Part shown: positions 55,799 to 63,893 of the stretch, piece by piece
Layout: every line of letters begins with the position of its first letter
Numbering within the stretch: the stretch's first letter is position 1
Notes under the pieces: model-generated
What the model saw: only the letters and a program-made list of their open reading frames with translations
What the model was told of the DNA's origin: nothing
The model's database searches: none
Program-made: the position numbers and the translations under genes
Assembly (NCBI RefSeq): GCF_001458215.1
Contig: NZ_CYTW01000001.1
Location: forward strand, 1,674,001-1,738,000
Length of the DNA stretch: 64,000 nucleotides
Origin: Shimia thalassica
GTDB taxonomy: Bacteria; Pseudomonadota; Alphaproteobacteria; Rhodobacterales; Rhodobacteraceae
Direction of reading: 5' to 3'

Positions 55799-57133
55799 AT
55801 GGCCCAAGGTATGAAGATCGCCATCGTGGATGACGAGCAGGACATGCGCCAGTCAATAAGCCAATGGCTTGCCTTGTCGGGCTATGACACGGAAACCTTT
55901 GCCAGCGCGGAAGACGCGCTCAAGGTTTTGGGCCCTGAGTATCCGGGCATTGTCATTTCTGACATCAAAATGCCGGGCATGGACGGAATGCAGTTCCTCA
56001 AAAAACTGATGGGATCAGACAGCGCCTTGCCTGTGATCATGATCACCGGTCATGGCGATGTGCCCATGGCGGTTGAAGCGATGCGTGTGGGGGCGTTTGA
56101 TTTTCTCGAAAAACCGTTCAACCCCGACCGGATGAGCCAGCTTGCCAAAAAGGCGACCGTGGCGCGCCGTATGACAATGGACAGCCGCGCCCTGCGTCGC
56201 GAATTGTCCGATGGCGGCCAGTTGATGAAAAAGCTGATCGGAGCCAGCCCGGCTATGGAGCGTCTGAAAGAGGACATTCTGGATCTGGGGCAGGCGGATG
56301 GTCACGTCTTGATTGACGGCGAAACTGGCACTGGCAAAACGCTCGTGTCTTACGCGCTGCATGCTGTGGGAAGCCGCGCTGGCAAAAAATTCGTGTTGGT
56401 CAGCTGTGGCGCCTTCGAAGAAGATGCCCTGTCCAAGCGTCTGTTCGGGCCCATGTTGCCGGAAGACACGCAATTGCCGGCCATCGAAGAGGCCAGAGGC
56501 GGCACTCTGGTGCTTGAGGATATCGAGTCCCTGAGTGATGCGACACAGGCCCGATTGCTGAATGTGATCAACGAACAAGGCACACCGGCAGAGACGCGCA
56601 TCATCGCGATTTCCAATATGCAGGAACAGGATCGCACCTGCGAGGATGCCCTTCGGTCGGACCTCTATTACCGGTTGGCCGCGTTGAAGATTACGGTTCC
56701 GCCGTTGCGCCAGCGTGGTGAAGATATCCTGACGCTGTTTACGCGGTTGTCTGAACAGTTTGCCGACGACTACGGCTGTGACGCGCCCAAGGTCAGCGCA
56801 CAGGAAGCCGCTCAGTTGCTTCAGGCCCCCTGGCCGGGCAATGTACGCCAGCTGATCAATCTCGCGGAACGCGCGGTACTTCAAAGCCGTCGGGGAGAGG
56901 GCACAATCGCGTCGTTGCTGATGAGTGACCATGACGAAATGCAGCCTGTGATGACAACAGAAGGCAAGCCGTTGAAAGAGTATGTCGAGGCGTTTGAACG
57001 GATGTTGATCGATAACACCATGCGGCGTCATCGCGGGTCGATCGCGTCGGTGATGGAAGAACTTTGCCTGCCACGTCGGACCTTGAACGAGAAAATGGCA
57101 AAGTACGGGTTGGCGCGCGCGGATTACCTCTGA
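55799..57133 (+). CDS. dctD: DctD-type response regulator, AAA+ without GAFTGA loop
   Basis: 444 residues. Receiver domain with Asp55 (VISDIKMPGMDG), AAA+ domain with Walker A GETGTGKT (174-181), and C-terminal Fis-like HTH (RGSIASVMEELCLPRRTLNEKM). Two departures from a sigma54 activator are visible: the GAFTGA loop is absent (LFGPMLPEDTQLPAIEEARGG follows the LFG), and the Walker B motif ends LVLEDIE instead of the usual DE. It therefore may act with sigma70 or by another mode. Directly after dctB; a strong terminator follows at 57163-57201. The next gene, convergent, is a solute symporter, so C4-dicarboxylate control is not certain. Confidence 0.9.
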   Translation: MAQGMKIAIVDDEQDMRQSISQWLALSGYDTETFASAEDALKVLGPEYPGIVISDIKMPGMDGMQFLKKLMGSDSALPVIMITGHGDVPMAVEAMRVGAFDFLEKPFNPDRMSQLAKKATVARRMTMDSRALRRELSDGGQLMKKLIGASPAMERLKEDILDLGQADGHVLIDGETGTGKTLVSYALHAVGSRAGKKFVLVSCGAFEEDALSKRLFGPMLPEDTQLPAIEEARGGTLVLEDIESLSDATQARLLNVINEQGTPAETRIIAISNMQEQDRTCEDALRSDLYYRLAALKITVPPLRQRGEDILTLFTRLSEQFADDYGCDAPKVSAQEAAQLLQAPWPGNVRQLINLAERAVLQSRRGEGTIASLLMSDHDEMQPVMTTEGKPLKEYVEAFERMLIDNTMRRHRGSIASVMEELCLPRRTLNEKMAKYGLARADYL

Positions 57134-57162
57134 CGCTTCTTAAGTACCTGTTTTGTAAACAG

Positions 57163-57201
57163 ACCCACCAGCGAGAGCATTTCTCGATGGTGGGTTTTTT
57201 C
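57163..57201 (+). terminator. Rho-independent terminator after dctD
   Basis: Outer stem ACCCACCA / TGGTGGGT (57163-57170 and 57187-57194) with an inner stem CGAGA / TCTCG (57172-57176 and 57182-57186), followed by six T residues. Confidence 0.9.
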
Positions 57202-57221
57202 TTGGGTCGCGTGCTTTTGGA

Positions 57222-58607
57222 TCAGGTCTGTGATGTTTCCTGTTTCCGTGACGCGCCGCTCAACACCGCACCAAAGCCGACCAGAAGAACCACTATGCAG
57301 ATTTGCAAAAGCTGCTCGTATTTGTGCCCGTCATAAAGCAGGGCCGAGACCCATTGCGTGTCCCGCAGGAAATAGGCCGCAGCGCCCAATGTGGCCGCGC
57401 CAAAGCTGACCAGATAGGCCCATGGCGCAATCTGGCGGGATCCAATCAGTCCGACAACCAGCACAGGTGTCAGAAACATCGATGCTGTGCCCGAAACGGC
57501 AACAGCGTCAAACAGGCTTTGACTACCGGTCAGGGTCAGGGCCGCCCCAAGCGCGGCAAACGCCGCCATCGCAAGGCGACCGCCAACAAGGCTGCGCGAG
57601 GCAAAGTTCAGTTCTTCCACCACAAGACGCGCAGCCGAAGACAGGGCGGAATCCAGCGTCGACAGGGCCGACACGAGAAGCGATACCATCAGGGCTACAA
57701 ATACCCATGCCGGCAGGATTTCGGCCCATGTGCCAATCAGTTGGGTCTCATAGCTCGCCCCTTGCAGGGCGGCCTGAATACCGAAAAAGCCAAAGGCAAT
57801 GATGCAGAGGGACGAAATCCAGAAGGCATGGATAAAGCTGTCGCGGGTGGTTTTTTCATCGCTGAGAAATCCACGATCCATCATGACGGGATCATGCACC
57901 GGATAAGAGAACACCTGAAGGAACGCCACAAGCAACAGAACCCATCCGTTGTGGGCACCTGACACCCCTTGGGCAGTCACTGTTGCCGCGAAGTCAAAGT
58001 TAGGACTGATCACCAACGCAATGAAGGCGGCGACAAAGACAACCAGAAACAAAACCATTTGCATCACATCCGTGCGCAGGGCGGCGCTCAGGCCACCCCA
58101 TGTGGAATACCCCAGCGCCAAAAGACCAACCAGCATCATCGCCATGTTGCTAAAGCTGGCATATTCGGGAAACACGGCGGCAAAAATCAGCCCGACAACA
58201 ATCAGATTGGCAAAAACTTCTGACAGCAGTCTGAGGGCGATAATCAGGTTGTAGCATCCTGTGCCCATCGTGCCAAAACGCGTGCCAAGCCAGTCCTGCA
58301 CCGATCCGGCGCCGGCTGCGCGCAGACGCATCACAACAAACCCGCCGGTCAGGAACGATCCATAGTAGGCTGCATAGGCCAGCACCCCTGCGAACCCATA
58401 GAAGTACCCCAGAATGGCTGCATTCATAAGAGAGCGGGCAAAGATCCATGTTGTGACCTGGCTGAGAACCAGCGTCCACAATCCGGGTGCGGCACCCGTT
58501 TCGGATGTTCCTCCGAAAAAGCCCGTGACGCTCACCTGTCTTGGCGCTGCCCAAAGGCTCGCCGCGATAATCAGGGTGAAAATTCCTAAAATTGCAATTG
58601 GTTGCAT
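57222..58607 (-). CDS. Sodium:solute symporter family transporter
   Basis: A 461-residue inner-membrane protein with about 12-13 hydrophobic helices. The SSS pattern is visible as TTWIFARSLMNAAILGYFYG, YSTWGGLSAALRTDVMQMVLF (the family signature region) and LVSALSTLDSALSSAARLVVEELNF. The substrate (sugar, amino acid, carboxylate or choline-like) cannot be read. It converges on dctD and may be the transporter served by this two-component pair, which would be unusual as DctBD normally control DctPQM or DctA. Functional link is inference. Confidence 0.85.
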   Translation of the reverse strand: MQPIAILGIFTLIIAASLWAAPRQVSVTGFFGGTSETGAAPGLWTLVLSQVTTWIFARSLMNAAILGYFYGFAGVLAYAAYYGSFLTGGFVVMRLRAAGAGSVQDWLGTRFGTMGTGCYNLIIALRLLSEVFANLIVVGLIFAAVFPEYASFSNMAMMLVGLLALGYSTWGGLSAALRTDVMQMVLFLVVFVAAFIALVISPNFDFAATVTAQGVSGAHNGWVLLLVAFLQVFSYPVHDPVMMDRGFLSDEKTTRDSFIHAFWISSLCIIAFGFFGIQAALQGASYETQLIGTWAEILPAWVFVALMVSLLVSALSTLDSALSSAARLVVEELNFASRSLVGGRLAMAAFAALGAALTLTGSQSLFDAVAVSGTASMFLTPVLVVGLIGSRQIAPWAYLVSFGAATLGAAAYFLRDTQWVSALLYDGHKYEQLLQICIVVLLVGFGAVLSGASRKQETSQT

Positions 58608-58843
58608 GTGGGGCTCCGAATTTTGAGTGGTGCCGTCCGCTAGCAGCGTCCTTGTTCAACAGCGATTCAATTCCATGTGTTCGCTGCGTGATCTGGTGTG
58701 ATCTTGGGGCTGCAGGAACCCGACTGGATTGCAGGGAACTGCACGCGATAGTCCGGGATGACGGCCATGATCCGGCGTGGCGAAAGGCGGGCGCTTTCGC
58801 GAAAAGAGGGCGCGCCCAGAGGCGGTTTTCCGCGCTCCCATTA

Positions 58844-58915
58844 CTAATTGACCTGTGAAGTACCAAAAACATGCGCTTTCACCATGCGTTTTCGTAGGGT
58901 CAGAGCTTTTGCCAT
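58844..58915 (-). CDS. Candidate 23-residue basic small protein
   Basis: ATG at 58915 to TAG at 58844 gives MAKALTLRKRMVKAHVFGTSQ plus VN. It is rich in Lys and Arg. The upstream GGGAAATTAC offers only a weak ribosome-binding site. It lies in the rne/symporter promoter gap on the minus strand. Short frames arise by chance easily, so this needs conservation evidence. Confidence 0.25.
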   Translation of the reverse strand: MAKALTLRKRMVKAHVFGTSQVN

Positions 58916-59041
58916 TGTAATTTCCCAAATGCTGGTTTTATGTAAGCCAGTGGTAGTCCGTGTTGAGACTGCCTTTGAGAGTTTCGCTGGTGCATGGAAC
59001 GCTGATGGCCACAATGGCCCGACGACATGCCCAGACCGATT

Positions 59042-59201
59042 GGGTCCCTGTAAAGGGGCCAGAGAGACGCCCGCACCGCCAAGGCGGAGGGCATGCAATA
59101 GACACCGGGTGGCGAACGAACCGCTCGTGTGTCGGAGAAGAAACGCGATGACGCGCGCGATCAAATTGTTAGACCGAGAAGAGGCCGCAAGCGGCCCTCT
59201 T
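59042..59201 (+). ncRNA. Structured 5' leader of rne (candidate cis-acting RNA)
   Basis: Four hairpins in a row precede rne. GGTCCC/GGGGCC (59043-59048 and 59055-59060) includes one wobble pair. GCCC..CCGCC/GGCGG..GGGC (59069-59092) is the second. The third is closed by GACAC/GTGTC (59101-59105 and 59129-59133). The last is GGCCGC/GCGGCC with AAGA/TCTT flanks (59179-59201). RNase E autoregulates through its long leader in gammaproteobacteria; a similar role here is inference. The rne start is about 100 nt further on. Confidence 0.5.
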
Positions 59202-59302
59202 GGCCGCGCGCACGACTTCGCCCTGACAAGACACCCCCTGCAACCCAACCTCAACGCCCCACCAGGGCGTCGGCGATTGCGCGGGTGCATAAAACGGACA
59301 AC

Positions 59303-62300
59303 ATGGCAAAGAAAATGCTCATTGATGCCACCCACGCGGAAGAAACCCGCGTTGTGGTGGTCGACGGAAACAAGGTTGAGGAATTCGACTTTGAATCCGA
59401 AAACAAGCGACAGCTTGCAGGAAACATCTACCTCGCAAAAGTAACGCGCGTAGAACCATCGCTTCAGGCGGCTTTTGTAGATTACGGCGGGAACCGGCAT
59501 GGGTTCCTCGCGTTTTCCGAGATTCATCCGGACTATTACCAGATTCCGGTCGCTGACCGCGAAGCTCTGATGGAAGAAGAACGCGCCTACGCGGATGCGA
59601 TGAAAGCCCGCGACGAGGACGAAGAAAAAGAAAAGCCCAAGCGTCGCCGGTCACGGACACGCAAGCCCAAGGCCAAACAAGCAGAGGCACCTGCGGTTGT
59701 AGAAGAGTCGCAGATCGAAGGCATGGAGACCATTGATCTCGACGATGCCGGCGAAGGCACCGAAGGCTTGTCGCCAATGGAACTGGTGTCGGAAACACCG
59801 GTGGAAGAACCCGTAGAAGAGGTCGCAGTTGAAGAAACTGCAACGGAAGAACCCGTTGCGGAAGAAACTGTTGTCGCCGAAGACATGCCCGCCGAGACTG
59901 TGGAAACACCTGCGGAACCGGTTGAAACCGCCGAGGCTGTTGAAGAAGAAACTGCGCCGGTTGAAACCGCTGCAGAGGACAACGCTGACGCCGCCCCCGA
60001 GGTTGCAGAAGCTGAAGACACTGCCGAAGCTGCCCCGGAAGTCGCCGAAGTTGCGGCTGCTGAAGATGCGGCGCCCGCTGAAGAAGCCGCAGTAGAAGAC
60101 GAGACCGACGTTGCCAAAAAAGATGGCGATGATACCGGTAAAACAATGGCGATGGCGACCGAAGGCGAAGACCCAACGGTTTCGCTTGATCCCGCCACAG
60201 GCGAGGAAACCCAAACGGACGGCGATGCGCCAGCTTCTGAGAAGAAGGCCGACGATGTCGCTGCAGAAGAGGCCGCTCCGGTTGAAGACACTGCTGAGGC
60301 TGCCCCTGTAGAGGTCGTTGAAGAAGCGCCTGCAGAAGACGCCGCAGAAGCTCCGGCAGAGGTCGAAGCCGAAGCGCCAGCGAAAGACGCACAAAAAGAC
60401 GAAGACAAACCTTCTGAGGTTGCGGACGAACAAGCCGAGACCGAGGCATCAGATGACGACTCGGACAAGCCCAAGCGCGCCGATGCGTCTTCCAAGGACG
60501 AAAGCATTGAATCCGTCGCCGACGAAGATGACAGCGATGACATCCGTCCGCCACGCAAGCCGCGTCCACGTCGTTACAAAATTCAGGAAGTGATCAAGGT
60601 TCGCCAGATCATGCTGGTTCAGGTGGTCAAGGAAGAGCGCGGCAACAAAGGCGCTGCTCTGACGACCTATCTGTCTTTGGCAGGGCGGTATTGTGTTCTG
60701 ATGCCAAACACCGCGCGCGGTGGTGGCATTTCACGCAAAATCACCAATGCGCCGGATCGCAAGAAGCTCAAGGAAATCGCGTCTGAAATCGATGTGCCCT
60801 CGGGGGCTGGTCTGATCATCCGCACAGCAGGTGCAAAACGCACCAAGGCGGAAATCAAGCGCGACTATGAATACCTGCAACGCATGTGGGAACAAATTCG
60901 TGAACTGACGCTGAAATCCATCGCGCCAGCCAAGATCTATGAAGAGGGCGACCTGATCAAACGGTCGATCCGCGATCTTTATAACCGCGAGATTGATGAA
61001 GTTCTGGTCGAAGGCGAACGCGGATACCGCACCGCCAAAGACTTCATGAAAATGATCATGCCGTCGCATTCGAAAAACGTGAAACAATACACCGACGCGC
61101 TGCCCTTGTTGGCGCGGTATCAGGTCGAAAGCTATTTGTCGGGCATGTTCAACCCGACGGTCCAGCTGAAATCTGGCGGCTATATTGTGATCGGCGTAAC
61201 CGAAGCACTGGTTGCAATCGATGTGAACTCTGGTCGTGCGACCAAAGAGGGCTCGATCGAAGAGACCGCTCTCAAGACCAACCTTGAGGCGGCCGAAGAA
61301 GTGGCCCGTCAACTGCGTCTGCGCGATCTGGCCGGTCTGATCGTGATCGACTTTATCGACATGGACGAGCGCAAGAACAACGCCGCTGTCGAAAAGCGCA
61401 TGAAAGATAAGTTGAAGACAGACCGCGCCCGCATTCAGGTGGGACGGATTTCTGGCTTTGGTCTGATGGAAATGAGCCGTCAGCGTTTGCGCCCGGGTAT
61501 GATCGAGGCAACAACACAGCCGTGCCCGTCGTGTCACGGAACAGGTCTGATCCGTTCGGACGACAACCTTGCGCTGTCGATCCTGCGTCAGATCGAAGAA
61601 GAAGGCACGCGCCGTCGCAGCCGCGAAGTTCTGGTGAAATGTCCGGTCGCGATCGGCAACTACATCATGAACCAGAAACGCGAGCACGTCGCACAAATCG
61701 AATCCCGCTATGGTCTTTCGGTGCGGATTGAATGTGACACGCATCTGGTGTCGCCTGATTTCACGCTTGAAAAGTTCAAGACCGCCACACGGGTTGTTGC
61801 AGAACCGACAGCAGCGGTTGTGTCGGTCGACACGTCGCTGATGGATGCGATTGATGGCGAAGCGGAAGAGGTCGAGACCGAAGTTGAAGCCGTCGCAGCG
61901 CCGGAAACCCCCGAAGTAGAAGACACGGAAGCCAAGCCCAAAAAGCGCCGCCGTCGTCGTCGTCGTCGTCGGGGTGGTGCAAATCAGGATGAAAACGGAT
62001 CTGTTGAAACACAGTCCGAAGGTGAAAACGCGGATGCGGCAGCGGCAACAGACGCCAAGGCACCCGCAGAAGAGCAGGCAGAAACCGCCCCCGCAGAAGA
62101 GGGCGAGAAGAAGCCGCGCCGGACCCGGTCGCGGTCTCGCAAACGGTCACGTTCCAAGAAGACGGAAGACGCCGCTTCTGAAGGAAATGCAACACCAGCA
62201 CCCGTAGCTGAGGATGCAGCCCCGGAAACGCCTTCGCAGAACGAGCCCTCACCGCAATCAGAAGCCGAGCCTGTGGCGGAAAAGGCTGTTGAAGTGCCCG

Positions 62301-62545
62301 TCGAGGCTGCTGTGGTCGCCGAACCGGTCGCTGCCGAGCCCGTAGCGGAAACTGCGCCAGTTGCGGCTGAGCCAGAGGTGGAAGCTGAAGCGCCCGTTGC
62401 AGAAGCGCCAGCAGAAGAGATCAAGACAGCGCCGGTACCCGAACCTGTTGCAGCCGAGATCGTTGCCGAGGTTCCCCCCATCGCGGAAGAACCCGCAGCT
62501 CCACCCAAGCCGAAACGCAAGGGGTGGTGGTCGATGGGTCGCTGA
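59303..62545 (+). CDS. rne: Ribonuclease E
   Basis: A 1080-residue essential endoribonuclease and degradosome scaffold. The S1 domain begins near 38-80 (GNIYLAKVTRVEPSLQAAFVDYGGNRHGFL), is interrupted by a roughly 310-residue acidic, Ala/Glu/Val/Pro-rich insertion (about 105-420), then resumes at RRYKIQEVIKVRQIMLVQVVKEERG. The catalytic DNase I-like domain shows AIDVNSGRATKEGSIEETALKTN and IVIDFIDMDER, with the zinc-link CPSCHGTG. The C-terminal half is disordered, with an Arg run (near 880), Arg/Ser stretches and the final KRKGWWSMGR, which resembles the alphaproteobacterial PNPase-binding motif. The ATG at 59303 is chosen; its RBS is weak, and an in-frame extension to 59129 overlaps the leader. 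Confidence 0.95.
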   Translation: MAKKMLIDATHAEETRVVVVDGNKVEEFDFESENKRQLAGNIYLAKVTRVEPSLQAAFVDYGGNRHGFLAFSEIHPDYYQIPVADREALMEEERAYADAMKARDEDEEKEKPKRRRSRTRKPKAKQAEAPAVVEESQIEGMETIDLDDAGEGTEGLSPMELVSETPVEEPVEEVAVEETATEEPVAEETVVAEDMPAETVETPAEPVETAEAVEEETAPVETAAEDNADAAPEVAEAEDTAEAAPEVAEVAAAEDAAPAEEAAVEDETDVAKKDGDDTGKTMAMATEGEDPTVSLDPATGEETQTDGDAPASEKKADDVAAEEAAPVEDTAEAAPVEVVEEAPAEDAAEAPAEVEAEAPAKDAQKDEDKPSEVADEQAETEASDDDSDKPKRADASSKDESIESVADEDDSDDIRPPRKPRPRRYKIQEVIKVRQIMLVQVVKEERGNKGAALTTYLSLAGRYCVLMPNTARGGGISRKITNAPDRKKLKEIASEIDVPSGAGLIIRTAGAKRTKAEIKRDYEYLQRMWEQIRELTLKSIAPAKIYEEGDLIKRSIRDLYNREIDEVLVEGERGYRTAKDFMKMIMPSHSKNVKQYTDALPLLARYQVESYLSGMFNPTVQLKSGGYIVIGVTEALVAIDVNSGRATKEGSIEETALKTNLEAAEEVARQLRLRDLAGLIVIDFIDMDERKNNAAVEKRMKDKLKTDRARIQVGRISGFGLMEMSRQRLRPGMIEATTQPCPSCHGTGLIRSDDNLALSILRQIEEEGTRRRSREVLVKCPVAIGNYIMNQKREHVAQIESRYGLSVRIECDTHLVSPDFTLEKFKTATRVVAEPTAAVVSVDTSLMDAIDGEAEEVETEVEAVAAPETPEVEDTEAKPKKRRRRRRRRRGGANQDENGSVETQSEGENADAAAATDAKAPAEEQAETAPAEEGEKKPRRTRSRSRKRSRSKKTEDAASEGNATPAPVAEDAAPETPSQNEPSPQSEAEPVAEKAVEVPVEAAVVAEPVAAEPVAETAPVAAEPEVEAEAPVAEAPAEEIKTAPVPEPVAAEIVAEVPPIAEEPAAPPKPKRKGWWSMGR

Positions 62546-62565
62546 TCCTGACCAAGGAAATGCAG

Positions 62566-62600
62566 AAAAGGCCGGGGGATCGACCCCCGGCCTTTTCTTT
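62566..62600. terminator. Terminator after rne, usable in both directions
   Basis: Perfect stem AGGCCGGGGG / CCCCCGGCCT with an ATCGA loop (about 62569-62593), A-rich before and TTTTCTTTT after. It separates rne from the convergent tusA. Confidence 0.88.
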
Positions 62601-62714
62601 TGGCGCATGCCGCGAGCACACGGACAGATCAACCACCTAAGCGATCCGGTTGATTTATTGCAGGACGAATTGGAGGATGTCAGGACCGGCATGATGCCAC
62701 ACCGGTGCGGGGTG

Positions 62715-62939
62715 TCAGGCGCTTTTTTCCACAAGGAAGGTCAGCGTGCCGCCCTGATCAGATGCCTCTACAAGAACGTGCCCGCTTTCATTGCAAAAAT
62801 GGGGAACATCCACGATGGCGGCAGGATCATCCGCCAGCAGGCGAATCCGGTCTCCGGGTGACAACGCTTTGAGACGCTTGCGCAGTTTCAGCACAGGCAG
62901 CGGGCAAAGAAGGCCGATGGCATCGAGATCTTGGGTCAT
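62715..62939 (-). CDS. tusA: Sulfurtransferase TusA family protein
   Basis: A 74-residue protein. The active Cys lies in the conserved CPLP motif (DAIGLLCPLPVLKLRKRLKAL). Family members pass persulfide sulfur to tRNA thiolation, molybdenum cofactor or sulfur oxidation enzymes; which applies here is not visible. The ATG at 62939 is preferred over one three codons upstream. It is divergent from ccdA, a thiol-redox protein. Confidence 0.9.
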   Translation of the reverse strand: MTQDLDAIGLLCPLPVLKLRKRLKALSPGDRIRLLADDPAAIVDVPHFCNESGHVLVEASDQGGTLTFLVEKSA

Positions 62940-63032
62940 GCTGTTCACATATGCGCGATGCCAGGGGGTGTCTACAAAGATGTGACACCTCTGACCCGTG
63001 ACCTTTGTGTTCGATTGGCGTAATGCAGAATT

Positions 63033-63785
63033 ATGTTTGGAATCGAGATCATCGACGCAGGCCTGTTACCTGCAATGTTCGTGGCACTTTTTGCCGGGGT
63101 TGTGTCCTTTTTGAGCCCCTGCGTCTTGCCGATTGTGCCGCCCTACCTTGCCTATATGAGCGGGGTCAGCGTTACGGAATTGTCTGAAAGCGGAACCGGC
63201 GGCAAAAAGGCGATTGTGCCGGCCCTGTTCTTTGTGCTGGGTCTGTCGACGGTTTTTCTTTTCCTCGGCTTTGCGGCCTCGGCGGTTGGTACGCTGTTTT
63301 TGGCCTATCAGGGCTGGTTCAACACCATTGCAGGCGTGGTGGTGATGATCTTTGGCGCGCATTTTATCGGCATCTACCGGATCGGGTTTCTTGATCGGGA
63401 AGCGCGGATGGATGTCGGGGATCAGGGCGGGTCGTCTTTCGGGGCCTATATCCTTGGATTGGCCTTTGCGTTTGGCTGGACGCCCTGTATCGGCCCGCAA
63501 CTGGGAGCGATTCTGTCTCTGGCTGCCGGAGAAGCCTCTTTGGCCAAGGGAACGTTGTTGCTGGCGGTTTATGCCGCGGGCCTTGGCATTCCGTTCATTC
63601 TGGTCGCTGCATTCCTGCCACGTCTGGGAGGGCTGATGGGATGGATGAAACGCCATATGGAACAGATCGAACGCGTGATGGGGCTTTTGCTGTGGACCAT
63701 CGGCCTTTTGATGCTCACCGGTGGGTTCTCGGCGTTTTCCTATTGGCTGTTGGAAGCCTTCCCGATGCTGGCAACATTGGGCTAG
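63033..63785 (+). CDS. ccdA: Cytochrome c biogenesis protein CcdA (DsbD-like)
   Basis: A 250-residue inner-membrane protein with about six helices that carries electrons from cytoplasmic thioredoxin to periplasmic thiol proteins for haem attachment to cytochrome c. The two conserved cysteines sit in FLSPCVLPIVPPYLAYMSGVS (helix 1) and GWTPCIGPQ (helix 4). Length fits the short CcdA group. An RBS is not obvious. It ends ahead of a terminator. Confidence 0.93.
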   Translation: MFGIEIIDAGLLPAMFVALFAGVVSFLSPCVLPIVPPYLAYMSGVSVTELSESGTGGKKAIVPALFFVLGLSTVFLFLGFAASAVGTLFLAYQGWFNTIAGVVVMIFGAHFIGIYRIGFLDREARMDVGDQGGSSFGAYILGLAFAFGWTPCIGPQLGAILSLAAGEASLAKGTLLLAVYAAGLGIPFILVAAFLPRLGGLMGWMKRHMEQIERVMGLLLWTIGLLMLTGGFSAFSYWLLEAFPMLATLG

Positions 63786-63810
63786 ACCCACCCAGAGTTT
63801 CGGATTTTTG

Positions 63811-63838
63811 AAGCGCGCGCCAATCGGGGCGCGCTTTT
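63811..63838 (+). terminator. Rho-independent terminator after ccdA
   Basis: Perfect 8-bp stem AAGCGCGC (63811-63818) / GCGCGCTT (63829-63836) with a 10-nt loop; the second arm runs into TTTTG. Confidence 0.8.
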
Positions 63839-63893
63839 GTCTTACTTCGGCCGGAAAGGACCGCTAGTCTAGGCGGCAAGACGAGGTAAGCAG

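Larger units (their letters stand above)
58608..59302. other. 695-bp gap between the symporter gene and rne: leader and possible small ORF
   Basis: Both neighbours start here and point away from each other, so both promoters should lie in it. The right half carries several RNA hairpins of the rne leader, and the left half holds a 23-codon candidate ORF (58844-58915, minus). The remaining 58620-58840 shows no gene, no tRNA and no insertion sequence that I can support. Long frames crossing it lack conserved sequence. Confidence 0.5.

Noticed and set aside
59129-59302. N-terminal extension of RNase E from 59129
   Set aside because: The extension codes through the leader hairpins and lacks family sequence; MAKKMLIDATH at 59303 is the usual start.
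59319-60569. Minus-strand Arg/Leu/Pro-rich and Ser/Ala-rich frames over the rne insertion
   Set aside because: They result from the low-complexity GAA/GCC codon repeats of the RNase E insert read backwards.
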